Positions 55,321 to 64,000 of a stretch of DNA of 64,000 bases are shown in pieces (the first letter of the stretch is position 1; each line of letters starts with the position of its first letter). Source of the DNA: Azolla caroliniana (taxonomy: Eukaryota > Polypodiophyta); contig JBHGNT010000011.1 in assembly GCA_043228905.1 (NCBI GenBank), forward strand, positions 5,456,001 through 5,520,000. The letters are read 5' to 3'. The notes beneath the pieces are model-generated. The model was given only the letters and a program-made list of their open reading frames with translations. It had not been told where the DNA came from and made no database searches. The position numbers were made by a program, and so were the translations under genes.

Positions 55321-55967
55321 TATGGTTTGTACGAGACCAGACATAACATTCGTTGTGGGAGCAGTAAGCCGATATATGAGTAATCCAGGAAGAGAACACT
55401 AGGCAACGGTGAAGTGGATACTTAGGTACTTAAAAGGCACCTCAGGGTTGTGCCTAGGGTATGGTGTCAGAAAACCTGTGCTGGAAGGTTTTACCGACTC
55501 GGACATGTCGGGAGATGTAGACTCAAGCCAATCCACGTCGGGGTACGTGATGACCTATGGAGGGGGAGCAGTGTCATGACAATCACGACTGCAGAAGTCT
55601 GTAGCCTTGTCGACTACAGAGGTAGAGTATATGGTAGCGGTAGAGGCCGACAAAGAGCTGATCTGGACGAGAAATTTTCTCAACGAGCTAGGGATGAAGT
55701 AGAGGGAGTTCTTGCTTCACTGTGATAGCCAGAGTGCCATACATCTTGCCAAGAATGCTGCGTATCACTCCCGAACCAAGCACATATAGAGAAAGTATCA
55801 CTGGTTGCGGGAGAAAGTCGAAGAAGGAGAGTTTACACTTGTGAAGGTCCACACGGATGACAATGGATCCGACATGCTCACGAAGAAACTACCTATGGAT
55901 AGACTTAGAGTCTGTCGACAGAAGAAAGGATTGACTCACTCCCTCCCACAAGAGTGAAGGGGGAGTT
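55321..55967 (+). pseudogene. COP3 RNase H end of a copia polyprotein, 5'-truncated
   Basis: It starts abruptly at V-R-P-D-I-T-F-V-V-G-A-V-S-R-Y-M and continues with Y-L-K-G-T-S-G-L-C-L-G-Y, D-S-S-Q-S-T-S-G-Y and A-L-S-T-T-E-V-E-Y, then H-C-D-S-Q-S-A-I-H-L-A-K and H-S-R-T-K-H-I. Several stops replace Trp or Gln codons (about 55402, 55580, 55700, 55787). The polypurine tract AAGGGGGAG (55958-55966) leads to the LTR. This is a different copia lineage from COP1 and COP2. Confidence 0.85.
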
Positions 55968-56506
55968 TGTTGGGGATATGTCCCTCCAGTGGAAGGAACT
56001 GACTGTTCGGAAGTAGCCGACAACCGACAACCGACAGTCGAAGAGTCGACAATAGAGAGTCGATTATTTAAACAGATTATTATTATTATTATAGTAATAA
56101 TAATAGTAATGATATGTAGTAGTGGCTACAATTGTAAATAGTCCACACGATGTATCAGTATATATATACATCTAGGGCAAACATAGTGGCGTGAGGACAA
56201 TAGAAGTGTGCGTAAGAGAGACGCGAGAAAAGAGAGAGAGTGGAGAGGAAGGAGAGAAAGAGTGGTGCCATAGCTGTGTGCGTAACAATAGACGCCAAGA
56301 ACCCTATGTGGATGATACACTCAAAATCAGAGTGTTTTAATCTCTGCCTTGTACATTCACTGTATAGTGAAGTTTCTGCTCTCCCGTGGTTTTCTCCCGT
56401 TTTTTAGGGTTTCCACGTAAATCTCTGTGTACTGTGTTGTCGTATGCATGTGTAGTGTATTTTCAGCATCGTTTGATCTTGTGGTTTTACGAATCGATTC
56501 ACAACA
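55968..56506 (+). mobile_element. COP3 3' LTR
   Basis: 539 bp from TGTTGGGGATATG to GATTCACAACA, after the polypurine tract. Its start (TGTTGGG..A..GTCCCTCC) resembles the S-family LTRs, so S may derive from a related copia. It contains an (ATT)n run near 56085 and GA-rich blocks. It inserted into the GYP1 integrase; the left side of that insertion has been lost. Confidence 0.85.
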
Positions 56507-57105
56507 CTAACTTAGCACACTTACTCATAGACAATGTTTGAGAATTGTGAGGTACACGTAAAAATACCTTCTGTCCAGGGTTGAATACACGAGGTTGCCT
56601 AATATGATCGGCGTAAAAACGCGCTCTATCTATCTTGAGCTGTTTTTATATTATCTTGTGCAATATGCAACATATCTTGCATATCGTGAAGAAAGTTTTG
56701 CGTAATTCGCAAATCATCATGATGTATATTAACATCAATGGGGCTCGTGGCTGAAAACCATACATCAACATAAAAGGGCTATATCCTGTCGATGCATGCT
56801 TGGAGCTGTTATAAGCAAACTCCAAAATTGGGAGATAACGTTCCCATTTTGTTGGTTTTGCACCAACGTATGCTCGAAGCATGTCCTCAATAATTTTATT
56901 TACTCGTGCTCAACGTAGTTTCTAACTTCTTAAAGACGTGCGTCCAGAAGTCACTAGTAAACTTTGGATCTCGATCACTCACGATATCCATCGGTAACCA
57001 ATAAAAACGAAATAACTCGTCAACGAATTGGTAAGCCAATTCAGGATCGGTTACCGTGGTTTTAGTAGCAATAAATCTGGCCATTTTAGTTAGTCTATCA
57101 ACCAC
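56507..57105 (-). pseudogene. GYP1 integrase, C-terminal part
   Basis: V-D-R-L-T-K-M-A-R-F-I and V-S-D-R-D-P-K-F-T-S-D-F-W carry the two catalytic-core Asp blocks. Then come K-W-E-R-Y-L-P-I-L-E-F-A-Y-N-S and R-Q-P-R-V-F-N-P-G-Q-K. A frameshift near 56890 and a stop near 56646 break it. COP3 cuts it at 56506. Confidence 0.85.
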
Positions 57106-58450
57106 AACCTAGATGGCATCATGGCCTTTTTGGGTGTGAGGAAGGCTAACAAAAAAATCCATGGATATAATTTCCAACTTATTATTGGGAATGTCCAAGG
57201 GATGTAAAAGTCGTACGGATTTAAATCGCTCGACTTTGTTAACTTGACATTAGTGACATTTAGTCACATAGCTATGTAGGTCAGGACGCATCTTAGGCCA
57301 ATAGAATTGAGTGGGGATGAGAACGAGTGTACGATGTATTCCAGGGTGCCCTGTTGAGGGTGCATTATGGCATTAAAAAAGAATTCTCTTTTTGACCTCG
57401 GGCAAATCTAGAACACAAACCTTCCCATTACGGTAGAGCAGACCGTTAGCAATGTAGAAGGATTCCTTCGAGGATGTGCTGGTGTCTGTTCCAAACTCAA
57501 CTCTTGCCCAATATTTTGCAAAATAACTGTCATCAGGATACTTTCCTCGAAGGTGATCATAAAGATCTGATGTTATTTCAGTGAAGCTAAGCATGTTAAC
57601 TTCATGGATGCGACCTAGTGCATCAACGACAGTATTCATGGAACATGAAAATTCAAAGTCCTTGATGAGATCAGCCCATCGTGCCTTACGACCTTTTAGG
57701 TCTTCTTGGTCACAAAAATATTTCAAGGACTCGTGGTCCGTAGTGACCACAAAACGTTGTCGTAGTGTATTCCACACACTACGTGAAAACCATAAAATAA
57801 TATATCCGATTTTAGATACATATAAATAAATAAATAATATATCAAAACATTTATCACGTGTATAGGGTAGGATTCGAACCCTACACCTCCACGTAGATAA
57901 ACCCCAACTTTACCATTATAATAACTTATCTTTAGTGTTATACATATAGATTTAATACGTATAAGACCTTTATTTACACATACCTTTATTAAAAGGTAAA
58001 AATCATGTATTCTTTAGGGTGTGAATATTTTATTTACACGTGACATTAAAAGTGACTCATGCACATCTAGCGTGCATGAGCCCTATACTTAGGAAATGAC
58101 AAAGCATCACATGCACATTTAGTGTGCATGGACACTTTTGGTGAAAAAGCATGAAGCCATGCTTAGCCTCTTCTATCTTTATATAAGGAGGAGAGAAATA
58201 TGTATAAGGTTGTTGATTAATATACAAGGATTGATCAATCTAATAAACTCGTGGGATTCACGAGATTGCTATCTTACTTCTCTTTCCACTATTCATAACT
58301 AGCCTTAAGTTGTATTCCACTTCCTCCTAGTCAAAAACCTCGGCGGTTCCCACCCGACTCACGCAACGATCCGGAGCCGAAAGGCACGACAACGTTTTCC
58401 ATAAAGATAATGGCGCCATGTTTTGAGCGCATGGATAACTGCAAATAATT
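57106..58450 (-). pseudogene. GYP1 RNase H and integrase zinc-finger region, split by a TRG-family solo LTR
   Basis: The RNase H ends with W-R-H-Y-L-Y-G-K-R on the right of the solo LTR and continues F-V-V-T-T-D-H-E-S-L-K-Y-F on its left (57757 downward). The open segment runs to 57373, including N-G-L-L-Y-R-N-G-K-V and the spacer to the integrase. Stops occur near 57370 and 57250. Confidence 0.82.
57758..58391 (+). mobile_element. TRG-family solo LTR in GYP1
   Basis: 634 bp, TGTCGTAGTG...GGCACGACA, inverted relative to the TRG element so that its sense strand is +. The flanking duplication is the 4-bp ACGT (57754-57757, 58392-58395). It keeps the terminal hairpin (CGTAGTGT/ACACTACG), the tRNA-like module on the minus strand (about 57866-57930; box B exact consensus at 57880-57870, box A TATTATAATGG at 57923-57913) and a TATA box TATATAAGG near 58181. 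It is diverged and shorter than the 724-bp LTRs, so it is an older copy. Confidence 0.9.
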
Positions 58451-59575
58451 CCTTTTCTTGAACTGTATACCGACATTGAGCAGAATCAAGTTTCGTACTC
58501 TCAAATGCTATTGGTTTACCAACTTGATATAAGACAGCACCTATAGCATAATCGCTTGCATCGGTTTCAACTTCAAAAGGTTTTGAAGGATCTGGTAAAA
58601 GAAGTGAAGAGCCTTACACACCAGGTCCTTGAGTTCCTTAAAGGGGAGGTCTAGTGTAGCATTCCACACAATAGGTTTTGTAGATTTACGCGTTTGACCG
58701 TTGAGAAGATCAGTAAACGACATCATCAATTGGGAGTAATTACAAAGGGATTTTTGCAAAAACCCGACAAAACCAAGGAATGATCGAACTTCTCGAATAT
58801 TCCAAAGAGTGGGCCAAAGTTTGATTTTCTCAATGCAAGAAGGATCAATTTCAACTCCTCATTCGGTTATGAGATGAACAAGATAAGTAATTGATTTCTT
58901 GAAGAACTCACATTTTGAGATTTTCGCGTAGAATTGCTTGTCGCGTAATATTTGTAAAACAAAGCGGACATGTTTAGCATGTTCTTCTAATGTACGACAA
59001 TAAACTAGAATATCATCCAAGAAAATAACGACAAATTTTCCAAGTTGTTCTTGGAAAATGTCATTCATTTCTTGTTGAAATGTGGCCGGAGCATTGGTCA
59101 AACCGAAAGGCATGACCAAAAACTCGTAATGGCCATAGCGCATACGAAATGCCATTTTAGGAACATAATCCTCACTTATACGAATTTGATCATAGCCTGT
59201 ACGGAGATCAAGTTTTGTAAAATACCGAGCTCCCTAGAGACGGTCAATTAGATCGTCAGCCCAGGGTAATGGATATGAATTCTTAATCATGACTTTATTC
59301 AAGCATCGACAATTAATACACGTACACCATGTGCCCTCTTTCTTTTTTACCAAGAGAACAGGTGCACCCCATGGAGATTTACTATAACGTATATAACCTA
59401 TTCGTAAATAGTCCTTGATTTGCTTAGATACCTTATCCTCTTCGGATTGACTTAAGCGATAAGGAGGTATACTTATTGGTGCAATGTGAGGTAGAATATC
59501 TATACAATGGTCTATATTACGTTTAGGAGGTAACCCGTCTGGTAGTTCAGTCAGAAAAACATCACGCAAATCATT
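58450..59575 (-). pseudogene. GYP1 reverse transcriptase
   Basis: Segments: 59569-59234 with [10 protein letters not shown] and [16 protein letters not shown]; 59155-58859 with [20 protein letters not shown] and the catalytic F-L-D-D near 59010; and 58759-58541 with the connection/RNase H start. Stops lie near 59233 (K-L-D-L region) and 58858. Confidence 0.88.
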
Positions 59576-61198
59576 TAAGATTTCATCGAGTTGTTGTTAT
59601 TCAAAATATGATAATTGAACCAAGACATTATCAATATTGTAAACGTGAATGTCCGGATCAAGTACACAATAAAATAAAGTAGAACAAGACAACTCGGATA
59701 TTGATGGAGAGGAAACAATCGAAAGAGATTGTTTTTTAACACATTGAATAAAATGAGTACAATCATTCAGTACAAAAGTAATTGAATGATGAACCCAATC
59801 AATAGATAAAGAAGAGTTTTTATTAAAAAACTAGGGATAACCCAGTATTACATCAGTGGTACAAAGATTCATTACATGGAAGTCTACTTCCTCTATATTA
59901 GTATCACCCGTTGATGTATTGTACTCTTCCATCAGCCAAGTGCACCCTATAGGTGTGATCACTTATAGTGGGTTGGATTCTCCATATCTGAACCAAACGA
60001 TCATTCACAAAATTGTGTGAGCTTACGAAATCAAATAAAAATGGTATGGGAGATCCATTGATATACCTGTTTGCACATAGTAAATCATTGGGTCCCAATA
60101 CATAGTGAGGGAAAGAACATTGACAATTACTTAAATGATGTGTATAGACCTCAAGGACATTAGGAATCTGACCTTTATGGTCTGCAACTTTTGCTTTGTT
60201 GTCGTGCTCTTTTCGTTGGAGCTTTCGACATTGTTCTTTTATATGACCCTTCCTTTTGCAGAATATGCAAAAAGGATGTTGTCGCTTACAATCACGATCC
60301 ATGAATTTGTTGGGTGTCTTACGTTTCCCAACAAATTGTGACTGCTTAGTCCCGGGCGCTTCGTTGGGTTTGTTATGGTCCTTCTTCGAAGTGTGTTGAT
60401 AGCGAAGAAGTATTTCAACGGCCTCTTCAAAGGATTTTTGGATCCTTATCATGCACTATCCAGTGATAGTCCGAATTGGGGTTGCCATTGACAAAACAAG
60501 CTATCAACCAATTGTCCCTGTCTAGACCCGATTTTTGGATTTGGGTTCTAGCATGGTGAACATAGTCTTCTAGTGAGGAAAACTTCATGCTAGAGAGGTT
60601 CATTAAAGCTTGTGCTGCCTCGGTTCAAGATAGAGGTTGCAGAAATTAGCCCTTGAAAATTGTGACAAAATCTATCCAACTATCGGCCAATTTCCCCAAA
60701 GTTCGGAGCCCACGCCACCAGGCAGCAGCCTTTACCCCCTAGTTCTCGGCTGACATATGCAATCTTCGTACTATTTGGTGTGGGATAGAGCTCAAAATGA
60801 GACTCTCATCGGCCCAACCACGTGCAGATTACTTCTTCGGTTCTTTCCTTTTTTTCTCCTGTAAATGGCTTTACGACAAATGATGGTTCACCTTGACGCT
60901 CATCGGGTCTATTAGTCTCACGTTTTAAACTAATGACATGTGCCTCGAGAGCACTTTGAGATAGCCGAAGTTCGGACATCTGATGCATAGTTGAACTAAG
61001 GAAATGTTGTATTTGTAAAAAATACGACTCAATGGATATTGGTCTAGGAGGATTTCCTTGAGTTCCTTTCGCTTGAGCGGGTGACATCAAGTCGCTATTC
61101 TGAACCATTAAATGATTATTTCTGGCAAAGAAATAAGATAAGGTCAGACAAATAGTCATAACCTCATGTCGTGATGTAAAATTATCATGGGCAAACAT
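59576..61198 (-). pseudogene. GYP1 gag, CCHC knuckle and protease
   Basis: A Gag-like start at 61198 runs to 60806 and includes T-W-L-G-R. After disrupted sequence, 60452-59904 contains K-S-F-E-E-A-V-E-I-L-L-R-Y and the knuckle C-I-F-C-K-R-K-G-H-I-K-E-Q-C near 60240. The protease-like region (F-L-F-D-F-V-S-S-H-N-F-V) has F in place of the expected catalytic Gly/Ala after D, so it looks inactive. The spacer to RT (59575-59900) has several stops. Confidence 0.78.
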
Positions 61199-61411
61199 TA
61201 ATCGATATCATGATCTCACGTCAATACCCCTCTAGACGTATGAGATGAGGTTCAAGATCAGGTTACTATGGTAACACAAAGGTGTTTTAAAAACCATGGG
61301 GGTGACAAATGAATGTCTTTCCCTGATCTCTATATTGAATTTTTTCATGGCGGCTCCCTGAGGCTTAACCATGTAAGTTCGTGTCATGAATAGTTTATAC
61401 ACGAAAAAAAT

Positions 61412-62031
61412 GTTAACAATAAATTATGTTTTTGTGCCCACGTATATGGATTCGGCTCTTTAAGTCCTATTATGAGGACCCCAAAGTGCAGTTAGACCTA
61501 AAGTCTAAACATGTATTATAGTCATATGTATCAACAATGTTGTATGGTCTTGGTCATATTTGAACTCGAGACCTCAAGAACAAATGCATTAAACACTTGA
61601 GCTAACCAAATACGTTACACGTGTTGAATGTTTAATATTTTATGTGTATAAGAGATATGTGAGGCATTTGCCCATATATGTCAAGAGTCCTTATTTCCCT
61701 CTCATTTACCGCAAACTATGTTGGTACGTTACCTCAAGTCTCATAATTATGATGGCATACGCCCAAGTGCAACCTAATGGTCAAGCCAAATGAGCCCTCT
61801 TTTCGTAGTAGGCCCACATGGCCCATCACATGGTTACATCATTACGAATGCCTTTCATAAGAATGATCTCATGGTGGTATCGTATCCATGTAATATGGGA
61901 GGGATGTTGGATATGTGTGCCATAGGAGCGACCTCACATGAAGTGGGTCAAGCCCTGCATTCTCACCATCATTGTGGCTATGATTGTTTCGTTACGTAAC
62001 AAAAGCGAAGTGACCAACGGGGATGTCAACA
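61412..62031 (+). mobile_element. Putative solo LTR U in the GYP1 leader, with tRNA-like module
   Basis: 620 bp from TGTTAAC to GTCAACA (inverted ends), flanked by AAAAA on both sides (61407-61411 and 62032-62036). The duplication is low-complexity, so the boundaries are less certain than for the other solo LTRs. The sequence GTGTATAAGAGA near 61648 could be a TATA box on +. Confidence 0.5.
61550..61612 (-). ncRNA. tRNA-like module in LTR U
   Basis: On the minus strand, box A TAGCTCAAGTG (61604-61594; 10 of 11 to TRGYNNARNGG) and box B-like GAGTTCAAATA (61567-61557) are 26 nt apart. The TTAGCTCAAG start is typical of tRNA D-arms. It is antisense to the proposed LTR direction. Confidence 0.5.
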
Positions 62032-62276
62032 AAAAAGATTGTTGAAAAAAGGATGGTGACTACGCCATTCTCACAAAAATGTGAGGACGGCCACCAAGAT
62101 CCGTTCCCCGAAAAGGACAACATTCGATATAGAAATTACGTTATAACTAACATACACATATGTATATTTATCACATACATATGATCAAATACATATACAT
62201 GTGACCACATATGTGTATATTAAAAAAATTCGTAACATCAAATAGCCAACATATGATGAAATTGAGACACGTAATC

Positions 62277-62521
62277 GAGGCATATTGCCTCTACACACAC
62301 GAAACATAAAAAAAAAAGGGTTAATCATAATACGCAATTGAGGTAATGACCTCTTACGTATACAACACCAAATGCATATCATTTACATAAAAATTGAGGT
62401 ATTGACCTCATACGCATACGTAACATATGTATGTGAATGTGATACACAATTGAGGTATTAACCTCGTACGCATACGACATGAATCACATATCAAATATAT
62501 GTCAAATGAGGTATTGACCTC
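62277..62521. repeat. Five-fold ~56-bp repeat built on GAGGT-ACCTC hairpins
   Basis: Hairpins at 62277-62291 (GAGGCATATTGCCTC), 62340-62353, 62396-62409, 62452-62465 and 62508-62521. The last four are exactly 56 bp apart and mostly read GAGGTATTGACCTC, followed by TACGCATACG. They lie in the GYP1 leader, about 240-490 bp downstream of the PBS in the direction of transcription. Confidence 0.9.
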
Positions 62522-62764
62522 ATACACATATGTAAACGTTTTATACAACCAATTAATTACCACTACAATATCATTGAGTCGATGAAAGAAAACACATATT
62601 GACTATACATGATTAGATTGGGAGAAGAAAGAATAGAAAAAAAACAAGAAAGAGTTACTGAAGTTCGTTTGTTGATTGCTATCTGGATCAAGGTCAACCG
62701 CACATCGATTGATCACCATCCATCAAGAAGACAAAAACCAACAAAAGAAACATTAGAAACAATA

Positions 62765-62776
62765 GCTCTGATACCA
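62765..62776 (-). promoter_or_regulatory. GYP1 primer binding site (initiator tRNA-Met)
   Basis: TGGTATCAGAGC on the minus strand, two bases inside the LTR end (CGCTCTAACA at 62788-62779). It is more than 1.5 kb from gag, which is long even allowing for the U solo LTR. Confidence 0.8.
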
Positions 62777-62778
62777 AT

Positions 62779-64000
62779 TGTTAGAGCGATGGTCTAATGT
62801 AAGCATATGATAAAGATAAAAGATATAAGAAATAAGAAAGGTGAGAGAGAAAGAAGGGTGTTGATCCACCCGACCACCCCCGAACGAAGGGATCGAGATG
62901 GACTCGAGCCTCGATCGGTGTCCCATACCACTGCCGTGGCATCAAGTCGTGCCTGTTGTTGGCACGCACGCTACAAGAGTTGACCCACCACAAGAATAGA
63001 GTCTCGACATAGTCAAGAGATGATGAAATGAGGGTAGCTAGGCCTCATATTTATAGTGATACCCAAGGCCCCCAGACAAGTTCACACTTGGCCTAATGGG
63101 TTGTCTCAATCCCTAGGATTAAAAGTAATCCTCCCCTTCTTTACACTCTTGTTTAACCCTCACACTTATCTGATGAAAACTCGACGTTCCTTATGTTTGA
63201 CGCTCGGCCACAACCAAGATTCTTTTTATACACAGAAAAACAGGTAATGAAAAACGCGACACAAAAGGGAGAAATAGTACACAGGAGGTTTACGTGGAAA
63301 ACACCAAAATAGGGGAAAAACCACGGCAGCCCACAGGCTGCAAACTGTCACTATGTAGCAATATACAACAGTGAGTACACTGAGGCAACGACCTTGCACT
63401 CTCAGATCTTCGCCACAGGCGGCGGTTACAACAGAGGCAACGACCTCGTCTCTCTCTCTCTCTCTCTCTGTACAGTTGCGCGCTCTCACTATCTTCTTGC
63501 ACCAACAAGGAGAAAAATAACAACAAAAATGACAACGACACATAAAAGTTTGCCCTAAGTCATATTTATACTAATATGACTTTTCGGCTATTTACAAATG
63601 TAGCCTCAATGGGCTCTCAGAAACATATTCACAAATATGTCTCTTCCTCCGGTTCATACCGGGCCTGCACCATCCGTCTCTCCGCAGTCGGGTACTCCCC
63701 ATCCGGTTCATACCGGGCCTACACCATCCGGCTCTCCGCAGTCGGGTACTCCCCATTCGGTTCGTACCATTTCCGGAGGGACCTGTCTCCCTTCCCAGTT
63801 TGTACCAGTTTGTTCGTCGGCACTGTTCTTCTCCCTTCCCATCCGGAGGGACCTGTCTCCCAACATTATCCACGTGTATAGAATACTACGGTAAATTCTC
63901 ATCACTGGATATTATATGGTCATGCCCGGAACAAGAGTTTTGTCTCCCTTCGATGTCATTAGCCTTGAGTCTGGACCATGTATACTCTTTTCGTGGTGAA
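62779..64000 (-). repeat. GYP1 5' LTR (continues beyond S3; outer end not resolved)
   Basis: It ends CGCTCTAACA next to the PBS (minus strand). A TATA box (CACTATAAATATGAGG on minus) is at about 63045-63060. S3 interrupts it. I could not find the outer TG end within the window. Confidence 0.6.
63171..63865 (-). mobile_element. Solo LTR S3 (S family) in GYP1 LTR
   Basis: 695 bp, same family and orientation as S1, flanked by TTATC (63166-63170 and 63866-63870). It has two to three 54-bp units, and a second partial CCGGAGGGACCTGTCTCCC near 63773 duplicates its start. Confidence 0.92.

Larger units (their letters stand above)
56507..64000 (-). mobile_element. GYP1: Ty3/gypsy retrotransposon, minus strand, both ends incomplete
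   Basis: From right to left: a 5' LTR starting at 62779 (with S3 inside) that runs to or past the window edge; PBS at 62765-62776; a 1.5-kb leader holding solo LTR U; gag (61198 leftward); CCHC; protease; RT; RNase H interrupted by a TRG-family solo LTR; and integrase to 56507. The order protease-RT-RNase H-integrase is gypsy. The 3' LTR is absent. Many stops and frameshifts mark it as inactive. Confidence 0.85.

Overview
The window is nuclear DNA of a land plant with a large, repeat-rich genome. Evidence: plant-type L1 LINEs (DUF4283-like plus CCHC ORF1, zf-RVT tail on ORF2), Ty1/copia elements primed by initiator tRNA-Met (TGGTATCAGAGC), a Ty3/gypsy element, hAT-like elements, spliced transposon genes and long CA/TA microsatellites. 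A P-superfamily-like transposase and the moss/fern-like look of one Gag make me lean to a seed-free plant such as a fern, but that is inference only. I found no convincing host gene; the best candidate is a fragmentary Gly-rich exon at the left edge.

Almost all of the window is a nest of insertions, which I dated by target-site duplications (TSDs). Labels used below: COP1 is an old, broken copia on the + strand. Its 5' LTR start is at 3894, its PBS at 9735, its body at 9960-13056 and 44588-45600, and its 3' LTR at 45653. LINE L1a (4060-9457, minus, dead) lies in its 5' LTR. A DNA transposon, PX (13057-44587), is inserted exactly in the YVDD codons of the COP1 reverse transcriptase with the 8-bp TSD GTCTACGT. 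PX has diverged terminal inverted repeats and carries a spliced transposase-like gene (32201-37920).

PX was itself hit four times. L1b (13178-19769) has both ORFs intact and a perfect 15-bp TSD. L1c (21709-29385) is decayed and carries solo LTR S1 (24317-25124). TRG (33392-36764) is a gag-only LTR element inside the transposase gene. COP2a (38634-44308, minus) is a copia with TSD ATGTT. The rest of PX is mostly CA/TA simple repeat.

The COP1 3' LTR was hit by COP2c (LTR 45852-46320, + strand). COP2c was hit by a non-autonomous hAT element (46701-54157, TSD TTCATGAC). That hAT element was hit by COP2b (47259-53882, minus, TSD GAGCC), and COP2b was hit by solo LTR V (50935-51336) and solo LTR S2 (52104-52783). 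COP2c is truncated near 55320 and joined to the 3' end of another copia, COP3 (LTR 55968-56506). COP3 abuts GYP1, a minus-strand gypsy (56507 to beyond the right edge), which carries solo LTRs TRG-solo (57758-58391), U (61412-62031) and S3 (63171-63865).

The most unusual signal is in the LTRs. Three unrelated LTR families (TRG, V and U) each carry a tRNA-like module with RNA polymerase III A- and B-box matches, antisense to the LTR and upstream of its TATA box. This recalls the 5S RNA gene in Cassandra TRIM LTRs, but here the source is tRNA. A second signal is PX, a plant transposon whose protein pattern, 8-bp TSD and TIR start fit the P superfamily. A third is that all three LINEs couple their ORF1 stop to their ORF2 start (ATGA, TAAATG, ATGA).
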